14,787 nt of DNA from contig JAAZJT010000162.1 in NCBI GenBank assembly GCA_012800215.1, positions 1-14,787 of the forward strand, in the 5' to 3' direction. The position numbers and the translations under genes are program-made. The notes under the pieces are model-generated. The model worked only from the letters and a program-made list of their open reading frames with translations, made no database searches and was not told the origin of the DNA. The DNA is from Bacillota bacterium. Its GTDB lineage: Bacteria > Bacillota > Dethiobacteria > Dethiobacterales > Dethiobacteraceae. Below, piece after piece: positions 1-8,452 of the stretch; positions within the stretch are counted from its first letter, which is position 1; each line of letters opens with the position of its first letter.

Positions 1-1136
1 AAACCTTCTTCAATGGCAATGGGGGTAATTAATTCAATCCTCATTTGAATGTTGTCACCAGGCATTACCATTTCCACACCTTCCGGCAGGGTGATGACAC
101 CTGTTACGTCAGTTGTGCGCAGATAGAATTGAGGACGATAACCTTGGAAGAAAGGTGTATGACGGCCACCCTCTTCTTTCTTCAGCACGTATACCTCTGC
201 CATGAATTTAGTATGGGGCTTAATGCTGCCGGGCTTTGCCAATACCTGGCCGCGCTCGATGGAATCACGGTCTACACCACGCAGCAGGCAGCCAATATTA
301 TCACCGGCTTCTGCTTTATCCATAATCTTACGGAACATTTCTACACCGGTAACTACTGTTTTGCGCGGTTTGTCGGAAAAACCAACAATCTCGACTTCTT
401 CCTGCATCTTGATGGTGCCGCGCTCTACACGACCGGTAGCAACTGTACCGCGACCGGTAATGGTAAAGACGTCTTCCACAGGCATCAAGAACGGCTTCTC
501 GGTATCACGCTCCGGATCGGGAATGTAGCTGTCTACAGCATCCATCAATTCCCAGATTACTTTGCAGTCAGAGCAGTCACGAGAACCGCAGCCATGCTCT
601 AATGCTTTCAGAGCCGAACCAATGATGACGGGAGTATCGTCACCGGGGAATTCATACTCGTTTAACAGGTCCCGTACTTCCATTTCAACCAGTTCCAACA
701 GCTCAGGATCGTCTACCTGGTCAGCTTTGTTCATAAATACTACGATGTAAGGAACACCAACCTGACGGGCAAGCAGAATATGCTCACGAGTCTGGGGCAT
801 GGGACCATCTGCTGCTGAAACAACCAGAATAGCTCCGTCCATCTGAGCCGCACCGGTAATCATATTTTTAACATAGTCGGCGTGACCGGGGCAGTCAACG
901 TGTGCATAGTGGCGTGCTTCTGTTTCGTACTCCACATGGGAGGTAGAAATGGTAATACCGCGCTCCCTTTCTTCCGGAGCTTTGTCAATTTCATCAAATG
1001 CAGTCTTCTGAGCATAGCCTCCGGCAGACAGGCAGGAAGTAATTGCTGCCGTTAAAGTGGTTTTACCGTGGTCTACGTGGCCAATAGTGCCAATATTAAC
1101 GTGGGGCTTAGTTCTTTCAAACTTTTGCTTTGCCAT
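1..1136 (-). CDS. tuf: Elongation factor Tu, 3' end cut by window edge
   Basis: EF-Tu is the GTPase that delivers aminoacyl-tRNA to the ribosomal A site. My translation from ATG at 1136 begins MAKQKFERTKPHVNIG and shows all G motifs: GHVDHGKT (residues 19-26), DCPGHAD (81-87), NKAD (136-139) and SAL (174-176). Domains 2 and 3 follow (GRGTVATGRVERG; later TPFFQGYRPQFYLRTTDVTG). 378 codons are present and the frame is still open at base 3 in ...PIAIEEG; the family is about 395-400 residues, so about 20 are outside the window. Residues 183-191 carry a C-x4-C-x2-C cluster where E. coli has no cysteines. The Shine-Dalgarno AAAGGAGG lies about 12 nt before ATG, a rather long spacing. It follows fusA by 33 nt with no terminator, so it should be cotranscribed as the last str-operon gene. 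Confidence 0.98.
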   Translation of the reverse strand, partial: MAKQKFERTKPHVNIGTIGHVDHGKTTLTAAITSCLSAGGYAQKTAFDEIDKAPEERERGITISTSHVEYETEARHYAHVDCPGHADYVKNMITGAAQMDGAILVVSAADGPMPQTREHILLARQVGVPYIVVFMNKADQVDDPELLELVEMEVRDLLNEYEFPGDDTPVIIGSALKALEHGCGSRDCSDCKVIWELMDAVDSYIPDPERDTEKPFLMPVEDVFTITGRGTVATGRVERGTIKMQEEVEIVGFSDKPRKTVVTGVEMFRKIMDKAEAGDNIGCLLRGVDRDSIERGQVLAKPGSIKPHTKFMAEVYVLKKEEGGRHTPFFQGYRPQFYLRTTDVTGVITLPEGVEMVMPGDNIQMRIELITPIAIEEG

Positions 1137-1169
1137 GATTAAAGTGAACCTCCTTTAATTAAACAAAGA

Positions 1170-3245
1170 TTATCCATTTTGCTTTTCTATAATTTCCGTT
1201 GCCAGGTTTTTCGGTACTTCTTCATAATGGGAAAATTCCATAGAGTAGGTACCACGGCCCTGGGTGCGGGAACGTAAATCAGTTGCATAACCAAACATTT
1301 CTGAGAGGGGCACTGCAGCCTTAATTAGCTGTGTCCCCAAACGCGGCTCCATTCCTTCTATACGGCCGCGCCGGCTGTTAATATCACCCATGACATCACC
1401 CATATATTCCTCTGGCACTGTTACTTCCACTTTCATCACCGGTTCTAAGAGAACAGGGTCTGCTTTTGCCATACCGGCTTTAAAAGCCATAGAACCTGCC
1501 ACCTTGAAGGCCATTTCAGAGGAATCCACATCATGGTAAGAGCCATCAACAACTGTAACTTTAACATCTACAACGGGATAACCGGCTAAAACGCCGGTAT
1601 TCATTGCTTCTTTACAACCGGCATCGATAGCAGGGATATATTCCTTAGGAATAACACCGCCTACTATTTTACTTTCAAAAAGATAACCCTGGCCGGGCTC
1701 AAGCGGTTCCAGTTCTAGCCAGCAATGGCCATATTGACCGCGACCACCAGATTGCCGCACAAATCTGCCCTCAACTTTTGTTTGCCGGCGGATGGTTTCC
1801 TTGTAGGCTACTTGTGGTTTACCCACATTAGCGCCTACTTTAAACTCGCGGAGTAATCTATCAATAATAATCTCTAGGTGTAATTCGCCCATACCGGAAA
1901 TAATGGTCTGCCCCGTTTCCTCGTCAGTCCTGGACCGGAAAGTGGGATCTTCTTCCGATAGCTTCAATAAGGAAATGCTCATTTTCTCCTGGTCAGCTTT
2001 TGTTTTAGGCTCAATGGCCACATCTATTACCGGCTCAGGGAAAGTAATATTCTCCAACACAATCGGTACTGCTTCATCAGTTAATGTGTCACCGGTAGCG
2101 GTATTTTTCAGTCCCACTATCGCCACAATATCACCGGCATTGATCTCCTTAATTTCCTCACGATGGTTGGCATGCATGCGCAGGATGCGTCCAACTCTTT
2201 CCCGTTTGCCTTTGGTAGAATTGTAAACATAGGAGCCGCTTGCCAGTGAGCCGGAATAGACGCGCGCGAATGTTAGTTTGCCGACATAAGGGTCTGCCAT
2301 AATTTTAAAAGCCAACGCGGCAAAAGGCGCATCGTCCTTAGCTTCGCAGCTTACTTCTTCCTCAGTTTCCAGGTTAATTCCCTGCACTGGCGGTACATCC
2401 AAGGGAGATGGCAAATAATGAATAACCGCATCAAGCATTGGTTGCACGCCTTTATTTTTATATGAGGATCCACAAAGAACGGGCACCAGCTGCACCGCAC
2501 AGGTTCCCTTACGTAAAGCGGCGCGAATTTGCTCTTCACTAATCTCTTCACCTTCTAAATAGGCAAGCATCAGATCCTCATCAAATTCAGCAGCAGCTTC
2601 CAGCATTTTTTCCCGGTACTCCTGGGCCAGATCAAGCATCTCCGGAGGAATTTCCGTCTCATCACTGCGTGTTCCCAGGTCATCAGTATAAATGATAGAT
2701 TTCATGCGAACAAGATCCACAATACCCTTAAATTGATCTTCCACGCCGATCGGGAGCTGGATGGGGACCACATTAGCATTTAGCCGCTGTTTCATAGATT
2801 GCAGCACATTAAAGAAATCTGCCCCAGTGATATCCATTTTGTTGACATAGGCAATACGCGGCACATGATATTTATCTGCCTGGCGCCATACTGTTTCAGA
2901 CTGGGGTTCAACACCACCCTTAGCACAGAAAACACCTACAGCACCATCAAGAACACGCAGGCTGCGTTCGACTTCCACAGTGAAATCAACGTGGCCGGGT
3001 GTGTCTATAATATTAATCACATAATCACGCCAGATAGCCGTAGTAGCTGCCGAAGTTATGGTAATACCGCGCTCCTGCTCCTGCACCATCCAGTCCATAG
3101 TTGCCGAACCTTCATGGGTTTCACCGAGTTTATGAACACGGCCCGTATAAAATAAAATACGCTCTGTAGTAGTTGTTTTACCAGCATCAATATGCGCCAT
3201 TATTCCTATATTTCTTATTTTGTCTAAAGATACTGTCCTTGGCAT
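1170..3245 (-). CDS. fusA: Elongation factor G
   Basis: EF-G is the GTPase that drives ribosomal translocation after peptide-bond formation. The protein from 3245 is 691 residues, a normal family length. GTPase motifs are AHIDAGKTT (17-25), DTPGHVD (81-87) and NKMD (135-138). The switch I end has the RGITI motif near residue 59. Domain IV/V signatures appear later, such as GRGQYGHC and the C-terminal GYATDLRSRTQGRGTYSM. An upstream in-frame ATG at 3281 would give 703 residues. I prefer 3245 because MPRTVSLDKIRNIGIMAHIDAGKT is the usual EF-G N-terminus and AAAGGAGGGG sits about 6 nt before it, whereas the extra 12 codons would translate that ribosome binding site. It lies 118 nt after rpsG and 33 nt before tuf in the str operon. 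Confidence 0.98.
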   Translation of the reverse strand: MPRTVSLDKIRNIGIMAHIDAGKTTTTERILFYTGRVHKLGETHEGSATMDWMVQEQERGITITSAATTAIWRDYVINIIDTPGHVDFTVEVERSLRVLDGAVGVFCAKGGVEPQSETVWRQADKYHVPRIAYVNKMDITGADFFNVLQSMKQRLNANVVPIQLPIGVEDQFKGIVDLVRMKSIIYTDDLGTRSDETEIPPEMLDLAQEYREKMLEAAAEFDEDLMLAYLEGEEISEEQIRAALRKGTCAVQLVPVLCGSSYKNKGVQPMLDAVIHYLPSPLDVPPVQGINLETEEEVSCEAKDDAPFAALAFKIMADPYVGKLTFARVYSGSLASGSYVYNSTKGKRERVGRILRMHANHREEIKEINAGDIVAIVGLKNTATGDTLTDEAVPIVLENITFPEPVIDVAIEPKTKADQEKMSISLLKLSEEDPTFRSRTDEETGQTIISGMGELHLEIIIDRLLREFKVGANVGKPQVAYKETIRRQTKVEGRFVRQSGGRGQYGHCWLELEPLEPGQGYLFESKIVGGVIPKEYIPAIDAGCKEAMNTGVLAGYPVVDVKVTVVDGSYHDVDSSEMAFKVAGSMAFKAGMAKADPVLLEPVMKVEVTVPEEYMGDVMGDINSRRGRIEGMEPRLGTQLIKAAVPLSEMFGYATDLRSRTQGRGTYSMEFSHYEEVPKNLATEIIEKQNG

Positions 3246-3363
3246 TTGGTCCCCTCCTTTCTTTGATGTAATTTCATTCAAAATCTCTATTTCTTTTTAA
3301 ATGCAAACAAAAGTATTATACTTATTCTTTTTCTTTCTTATGCTTTCCACTTCGGAAAACAGT

Positions 3364-3834
3364 TTACCAACGATAATGGGCAAAGGCTTTATTAGCTTCT
3401 GCCATCCGGTGGGTATCTTCTTTCTTCTTGAAAGCGCCACCGGTACTATTATTGGCATCCAGAATCTCAGCGGCAAGGCGCTGGGCCATTGTCCTTTCAC
3501 CGCGTTCACGGGCATACCTGGTCAACCAGCGAAGCGCCAGGATATTGCGGCGATGCTGCGATACTTCTACAGGCACTTGATAGTTGGCACCACCTACACG
3601 GCGGGCTTTAACTTCCAGAACCGGAGAAACGTTTTTTACTGCCGCTTCGAATACTTCCAGAGGTTCTCGGCCCGTTTTTTCACGAATGATTTCCATTGCA
3701 TCATAAAAGATGGATTGCGCTACCCCTTTTTTGCCATCAAGCATCAAGTAATTAATAAACTTAGTAACTAATTTAGAGTTATACAATGGATCAGGCAGCA
3801 CATCCCTTTTGGGCACAGGACCTTTGCGAGGCAT
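3364..3834 (-). CDS. rpsG: 30S ribosomal protein S7
   Basis: S7 binds the 3' major domain of 16S rRNA, starts assembly of the 30S head and touches E-site tRNA. The 156-residue product has the standard bacterial length. It begins MPRKGPVPKRDVLPDPLYNS and ends EANKAFAHYRW. The internal stretch VGGANYQVPVEV and the following RWLTRYARERGE are family hallmarks. ATG at 3834 is preceded by AAAGGAGG at good spacing. It lies 43 nt after rpsL and is clearly cotranscribed. In enteric bacteria S7 represses translation by binding the rpsL-rpsG intergenic region; here that spacer is too short and shows no comparable structure, so that form of control is not supported. Confidence 0.98.
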   Translation of the reverse strand: MPRKGPVPKRDVLPDPLYNSKLVTKFINYLMLDGKKGVAQSIFYDAMEIIREKTGREPLEVFEAAVKNVSPVLEVKARRVGGANYQVPVEVSQHRRNILALRWLTRYARERGERTMAQRLAAEILDANNSTGGAFKKKEDTHRMAEANKAFAHYRW

Positions 3835-3877
3835 ATCTCAACCTCCTTTCACAGGGGTTCTTTTTTACACAAGTAAA

Positions 3878-4252
3878 TTATTTTTTAGGACGCTTAGTAC
3901 CGTACTTAGAACGGGCTTGCTGACGATTTTCTACACCAGCTGCATCCAGTGCACCACGTACTAAATGATAACGTACACCCGGGAGATCTTTGACACGACC
4001 GCCACGGACAAGTACAACAGAGTGCTCCTGCAAATTATGTCCGATACCGGGTATATAAGTGGAAACTTCAATTCCATTCGTTAAACGGACACGGGCAATT
4101 TTGCGCAGCGCTGAATTAGGCTTTTTAGGTGTGGTTGTGGAGACACGAGTACACACACCACGCTTCTGTGGAGATTTTTCCAAAGCAGGCGCAGTTGATT
4201 TTTTCACTACTTCTTGTCTTCCTTTGCGTACCAACTGATTCAGTGTTGGCAT
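3878..4252 (-). CDS. rpsL: 30S ribosomal protein S12
   Basis: S12 sits at the decoding centre of the small subunit and influences translational accuracy and streptomycin response. The 124-residue protein starts MPTLNQLVRKGRQ and contains TTTPKKPNSALRK with Lys43 and GGRVKDLPGVRYH with Lys88 and Asp89, which match E. coli numbering. Both lysines are wild type, so the sequence shows no classic streptomycin-resistance substitution. Asp89 is the residue methylthiolated in several bacteria. The ATG at 4252 is preceded by AAGGAGGTGG. A strong 10-bp hairpin (4291-4321) lies in the leader between the upstream L7Ae-type gene and this start. It is the second gene of the promoter-led str operon. Confidence 0.98.
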   Translation of the reverse strand: MPTLNQLVRKGRQEVVKKSTAPALEKSPQKRGVCTRVSTTTPKKPNSALRKIARVRLTNGIEVSTYIPGIGHNLQEHSVVLVRGGRVKDLPGVRYHLVRGALDAAGVENRQQARSKYGTKRPKK

Positions 4253-4290
4253 TCCACTCCACCTCCTTCCTTAAGGCTACAAGTGTAAAC

Positions 4291-4321
4291 CTCGCCCACC
4301 CACACCAAGCAGGTGGGCGAG
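4291..4321 (-). promoter_or_regulatory. Perfect 10-bp GC-rich hairpin in the rpsL leader
   Basis: On the transcribed strand CTCGCCCACC (4321-4312) pairs perfectly with GGTGGGCGAG (4300-4291) across an 11-nt loop. It starts about 7 nt after the stop codon of the L7Ae-type gene and ends about 38 nt before the rpsL start. The T-rich run (TTTTTT) is on its upstream side, and downstream is GTTTACAC, so it does not look like an intrinsic terminator for this strand. A role as a pause, processing or protein-binding site is inference. The upstream gene encodes a kink-turn-binding family protein, but I see no clear kink-turn consensus in the loop. Confidence 0.6.
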
Positions 4322-4327
4322 AAAAAA

Positions 4328-4582
4328 TTAGTTTTCCTGGAGAATAGCAGCCATGGCTGCTTTTACTTTAATTCCACAAGCCTGACCAAGTTCTTCCATG
4401 GAATCAACCAGAGTAACCGGTATATTACGTTCTTTACATACTTCTAAAACCGGATTAACAATATGCTCAGCAGCATCATGCGCAACAAACACATGTTGGG
4501 CCTTTTCAGTAGTAATTGCTTTTGTTGTTTGTTTTGTGCCTGTTACAATTTGACGAGCTTGCTTGAGAGCGTCAATGTCCAT
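4328..4582 (-). CDS. ybxF: L7Ae/L30e-family K-turn RNA-binding protein (YbxF-like)
   Basis: This small 84-residue protein belongs to the L7Ae/L30e/S12e/Gadd45 family. It begins MDIDALKQARQIVTGTKQTT; the GTKQTTKAI segment (about residues 15-23) is the RNA-contacting signature of the family, and VFVAHDAAEH follows. The Bacillus subtilis homologue YbxF, at the same place before rpsL, binds kink-turn RNA. An upstream ATG at 4651 would give 107 residues, but those codons run through the -10 and -35 boxes of the promoter, and the start at 4582 has GGAGG about 8 nt upstream. The length then agrees with YbxF (about 82 residues). It is the first gene of the str transcript. Its exact cellular role is not known even in model organisms. 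Confidence 0.92.
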   Translation of the reverse strand: MDIDALKQARQIVTGTKQTTKAITTEKAQHVFVAHDAAEHIVNPVLEVCKERNIPVTLVDSMEELGQACGIKVKAAMAAILQEN

Positions 4583-4622
4583 AGGGGCAACCTCCATGTA
4601 TTGTGGAAAGGCACACTCCGAC

Positions 4623-4651
4623 ATTTTACCATCATCAATTGCCCTTGTCAA
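4623..4651 (-). promoter_or_regulatory. SigA promoter of the str operon
   Basis: TTGACA (4651-4646) and TAAAAT (4628-4623) are separated by exactly 17 bp, and TGG directly before the -10 makes it an extended -10 promoter. It lies in the 149-nt gap after rpoC. The predicted start is near 4616, giving a leader of about 34 nt before the ATG at 4582. It would drive the L7Ae-type gene, rpsL, rpsG, fusA and tuf independently of rpoBC. I see no clear intrinsic terminator after rpoC, so read-through from rpoBC is also possible. Confidence 0.85.
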
Positions 4652-4731
4652 TCATTTAATATATATTACGACAAGCTATTAAGACATAGAAAAGTGCGTC
4701 CTTCCAATTATATTCTGCATAGTGGCAGTAA

Positions 4732-7700
4732 CTATTCTTCCAGTGCTATTTTTGCCTCAGAATCAGCTGAAAGATCAACATCCTGCACAGGAACTTCGAC
4801 CAATGGCTCTACACGAATACTGCGGTAGCGGCTCATGCCGGTACCGGCAGGAACCAACTTGCCAATAATCACATTTTCTTTTAGTCCTAACAGCGGATCA
4901 TTCTTCCCTTTAATTGCTGCTTCTGTTAAGACACGTGTAGTTTCCTGGAAAGAAGCAGCGGAAAGGAAGGAGTCTGTTGCCAAGGAAGCTTTGGTAATTC
5001 CCAAAAGCATTGGCCGGGCCACAGCAGGCTCTTTACCCTCAGCTTCAATACCTGCATTGACGTCTTCAAAGACAAAACTATCGACCAAGCCGCCAGGCAA
5101 GAGTTCAGTATCACCAGCTTCCTCAATTTTTACTTTTTTCAACATCTGGCGCACAATTACTTCAATATGCTTATCATTAATATCGACACCCTGCAGGCGG
5201 TATACCCGCTGAACTTCCTGCAGCAAATAAATCTGAACGCCGCGCACACCCTTAACACGTAATAAATCATGCGGGTTTACAGAGCCCTCTGTCAGTTCCT
5301 GCCCGGCTTCTACCTGCTCACCATCTCTAACTTTAAGCCGCGAGCCGTAAGGAATTGCATACGTTTTGGTCTCCCCATCACTCTGGGTAATGTGAATTTC
5401 ACGGCTCTGGCGAGTTTCAACCACTTTGACTACACCGTCTGCTTCGGCAATTAAAGCCAAGCCCTTAGGTTTACGCGCTTCAAATAACTCTTCCACCCGG
5501 GGCAAACCTTGTGTAATATCATCTCCTGCCACACCACCTGTATGGAAAGTACGCATTGTTAGCTGCGTTCCAGGTTCACCAATGGATTGGGCAGCAATAA
5601 TACCCACCGATTCACCCACATCGACTACGCGACCTGTAGCCAAATTGCGTCCATAGCACTTTACACAGACACCGTGACGGGTTCTGCAGGTAAGGACGGA
5701 ACGAATATCTACTGCTTTAATCCCTTTACTGATAATTTCATCAGCTTTATCTTCATTAATGTATTCATCTTTAGCCACCAGGAGCTTTCCTGTTTCGGGA
5801 TCAAAAATATCTGCCGCTGCAAAACGCCCATTGATGCGGTCATGCAGGTCTTCAATTACTTCATTACCGTCGCGGATTTCAGATACTCTTACTCCCTGCG
5901 TCGTTCCACAGTCTACTTCACGTACGATTACATCTTGCGCCACATCAACCAAACGCCGTGTTAAATAGCCTGAGTCAGCAGTTTTTAAAGCTGTGTCAGC
6001 TAAGCCCTTCCGTGCACCGTGCGTAGAAATAAAGTACTCCAACACTGTCAGTCCTTCACGGAAGTTTGCCTTAATTGGCAGGTCAATAATCCTTCCCGTC
6101 GGGTCTGCCATCAAACCACGCATACCTGCGAGCTGTGTAATTTGGGAAATATTACCGCGGGCGCCGGAGTAAGCCATCATATATACGGGATTAAAACGAT
6201 CTAAGGTATTCAATAATTCCTTAGTAATATCATCTTTTGCCTTGGTCCAAATATCAATAACATGATCATAACGTTCCTCTTCGGTAATCAGACCACGGCG
6301 GAATTGTGTTTCAATCTTTTCTACTTCTTTTTCTGCTGACGCTAAAATATCATCTTTACGTTCAGGAATTGTCACATCAGTAATTCCCACGGTTACGCCG
6401 GCACGGGTAGCATAAGTAAAGCCTAATTTTTTTATACTATCCAGAATTTCTGCAGTGCGGGCGTTACCGTACTTGCGGTAGCAAAGCGCAATAATATTAC
6501 CGAGGAAATTTTTCTTAATAGCATCTTTTATTGGCTGCTGCTTTATTACTTCCGCTATATTTTGGCCTTTTTGCCGGATAAAATCATTTTCAACCACCGG
6601 TTTAGCAAAGTCCGGATTATTAATATAAGGGAAATCTGCAGGGAAGATATCATTAAAAATTAGTTTACCGGCTGTAGTAATCAGGTACTTTGTGCCGGGC
6701 TGGCTTGTCAGTTCTTCATATCCCTTAAATAACTTCTGGTATTCGCTGATATTAATGGCAATGCGGGCATGAATATCAACAGCACCGGTCTGATAAGCCA
6801 AAATAGCTTCATCGGGAGATAGAAAAACTTTTCCCTCCCCACGGGCACCATCCTTCTCCAACGTCAGATAATAGCAGCCCATAACCATGTCCTGCGTGGG
6901 CGTAGTAACAGGGCGCCCATCCTTGGGATTAAGGATATTCTGAGCTGAGAGCATCAGCAAACGTGCCTCAGCCTGCGCTTCTGCCGACAGCGGCACGTGT
7001 ACAGCCATTTGGTCTCCGTCAAAATCAGCATTATAAGCAGTACAAACTAAAGGATGGATTTTAATAGCCCTGCCTTCTACCAGTACAGGTTCAAAAGCCT
7101 GAATACCGAGGCGGTGCAGTGTCGGTGCCCGGTTCAACAAAACAGGATGGTCACGAATTACTTCTTCAAGTACATCCCATACTTCCGGGCGCACTTTCTC
7201 CACCATGCGCTTAGCACTTTTAATATTATGGGCAAAGCCATCATTTACCAAGCGCTTCATTACAAAGGGCTTAAAAAGCTCCAGTGCCATTTCTTTAGGC
7301 AAACCGCATTGGTAAAGTTTTAATTCTGGCCCCACCACTATAACGGACCGACCTGAATAATCAACACGTTTTCCTAAAAGGTTTTGCCGGAAACGTCCTT
7401 GCTTTCCTTTCAGCATATCAGACAATGATTTAAGCGGTCTGTTGCCAGGGCCGGTCACAGGGCGGCCGCGGCGACCATTATCAATCAGTGCATCCACTGC
7501 TTCCTGCAGCATTCTTTTTTCATTACGGACAATGATATCGGGTGCACCCAGGTCCAGTAAACGTTTTAAGCGGTTATTGCGGTTGATAACCCGCCTGTAG
7601 AGATCATTCAGGTCAGAAGTGGCAAAGCGGCCACCGTCCAATTGCACCATAGGACGCAAATCAGGGGGAATAACGGGGATTACCTCGAGGATCATCCAGG

Positions 7701-8388
7701 AAGGCACATTACCCGATTTCCGAAATGCCTCGGCTACTTCCAAACGCCGCACCGCACGGGTCTTCTTCTGCCCGGTAGCTTTGCGAAGCTGGGCGCGCAA
7801 CTCTTTTACCATTTCCTCTAAATCAATTTCTTCTAGTAGTTTTTTAACAGCTTCTGCACCCATTTCGGCTTTAAAGCCGCGTCCTACTCTAAAAAGATGA
7901 TCATATTTTTCCCGATATTCGCGGTACTCCGTATCAGTGAGTAGTTGTTTTTTAACCAGACCTGTATCGCCGGGATCAATAACCACGTATGCTGCAAAGT
8001 ACAGAATTTTTTCCAAGGACCTGGGGGACATATCCAGGAGAAGACCCATACGGCTTGGTATCCCTTTAAAGTACCAGATATGGGATACAGGCGCAGCCAG
8101 CTCAATATGCCCCATGCGCTCCCGTCGCACTTTGGCACGTGTAACTTCTACACCGCATCGATCGCAAACAATTCCTTTATACCGCACACGCTTATATTTG
8201 CCGCAATGACATTCCCAATCCTTCTGGGGACCGAAAATCTTCTCACAGAATAGTCCTTCCCGTTCTGGTTTTAAGGTTCTGTAATTGATAGTTTCAGGTT
8301 TTTTAACCTCTCCACGCGACCATCTACGGATTTGCTCAGGCGAAGCCAGGCCGATTTTTAATGAATCAAAATTATTGACATCCAGCAA
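4732..8388 (-). CDS. rpoC: DNA-directed RNA polymerase subunit beta'
   Basis: Beta' forms half of the RNA polymerase active-site cleft. The 1218-residue product is close to the Bacillus length (about 1200). The N-terminal zinc site is Cys60, Cys62, Cys75 and Cys78 (CHCG...CDRCG). The catalytic loop NADFDGDQM places Asp455, Asp457 and Asp459 to bind the active-site magnesium. The second zinc site is Cys827, Cys901, Cys908 and Cys911. The trigger-loop segment TMRTFHTGG is at about 944-952. There is no large lineage-specific insertion of the gammaproteobacterial kind. The start codon is TTG at 8388: the mature N-terminus MLDVNNFDSLKIGLASP matches the family, and GGGAGG lies 8 nt upstream. It follows rpoB by 64 nt with no terminator, so the two are cotranscribed. 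Confidence 0.98.
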   Translation of the reverse strand: MLDVNNFDSLKIGLASPEQIRRWSRGEVKKPETINYRTLKPEREGLFCEKIFGPQKDWECHCGKYKRVRYKGIVCDRCGVEVTRAKVRRERMGHIELAAPVSHIWYFKGIPSRMGLLLDMSPRSLEKILYFAAYVVIDPGDTGLVKKQLLTDTEYREYREKYDHLFRVGRGFKAEMGAEAVKKLLEEIDLEEMVKELRAQLRKATGQKKTRAVRRLEVAEAFRKSGNVPSWMILEVIPVIPPDLRPMVQLDGGRFATSDLNDLYRRVINRNNRLKRLLDLGAPDIIVRNEKRMLQEAVDALIDNGRRGRPVTGPGNRPLKSLSDMLKGKQGRFRQNLLGKRVDYSGRSVIVVGPELKLYQCGLPKEMALELFKPFVMKRLVNDGFAHNIKSAKRMVEKVRPEVWDVLEEVIRDHPVLLNRAPTLHRLGIQAFEPVLVEGRAIKIHPLVCTAYNADFDGDQMAVHVPLSAEAQAEARLLMLSAQNILNPKDGRPVTTPTQDMVMGCYYLTLEKDGARGEGKVFLSPDEAILAYQTGAVDIHARIAINISEYQKLFKGYEELTSQPGTKYLITTAGKLIFNDIFPADFPYINNPDFAKPVVENDFIRQKGQNIAEVIKQQPIKDAIKKNFLGNIIALCYRKYGNARTAEILDSIKKLGFTYATRAGVTVGITDVTIPERKDDILASAEKEVEKIETQFRRGLITEEERYDHVIDIWTKAKDDITKELLNTLDRFNPVYMMAYSGARGNISQITQLAGMRGLMADPTGRIIDLPIKANFREGLTVLEYFISTHGARKGLADTALKTADSGYLTRRLVDVAQDVIVREVDCGTTQGVRVSEIRDGNEVIEDLHDRINGRFAAADIFDPETGKLLVAKDEYINEDKADEIISKGIKAVDIRSVLTCRTRHGVCVKCYGRNLATGRVVDVGESVGIIAAQSIGEPGTQLTMRTFHTGGVAGDDITQGLPRVEELFEARKPKGLALIAEADGVVKVVETRQSREIHITQSDGETKTYAIPYGSRLKVRDGEQVEAGQELTEGSVNPHDLLRVKGVRGVQIYLLQEVQRVYRLQGVDINDKHIEVIVRQMLKKVKIEEAGDTELLPGGLVDSFVFEDVNAGIEAEGKEPAVARPMLLGITKASLATDSFLSAASFQETTRVLTEAAIKGKNDPLLGLKENVIIGKLVPAGTGMSRYRSIRVEPLVEVPVQDVDLSADSEAKIALEE

Positions 8389-8452
8389 GGGCTTTTCCTC
8401 CCTTTCATCTACTCTTGCTTCATGGACAATCCAGCGCTAATAGTAAGTTACT

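Noticed and set aside
45..602. Plus-strand open frame of 185 codons
   Set aside because: It is antisense to tuf, whose full set of EF-Tu motifs reads on the minus strand; the plus-strand product resembles nothing and has no ribosome binding site.
3311..3323. TATAAT within the palindrome AAGTATAATACTT between rpsG and fusA, a possible fusA promoter
   Set aside because: The hexamer at 17-bp spacing upstream is GCATAA, with no resemblance to a -35 box; the region is simply A-rich.
3342..3360. Small hairpin just after the rpsG stop codon (GTTTTCC pairing with GGAAAGC)
   Set aside because: Seven weak pairs with one G-U and A-rich sequence after it instead of a T-run, so not a terminator; too small to claim a function.
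3878..4252. Resistance-type changes in rpsL or rpoB
   Set aside because: S12 has Lys43 and Lys88, and RpoB has Asp443, His453 and Ser458, all of the sensitive type.
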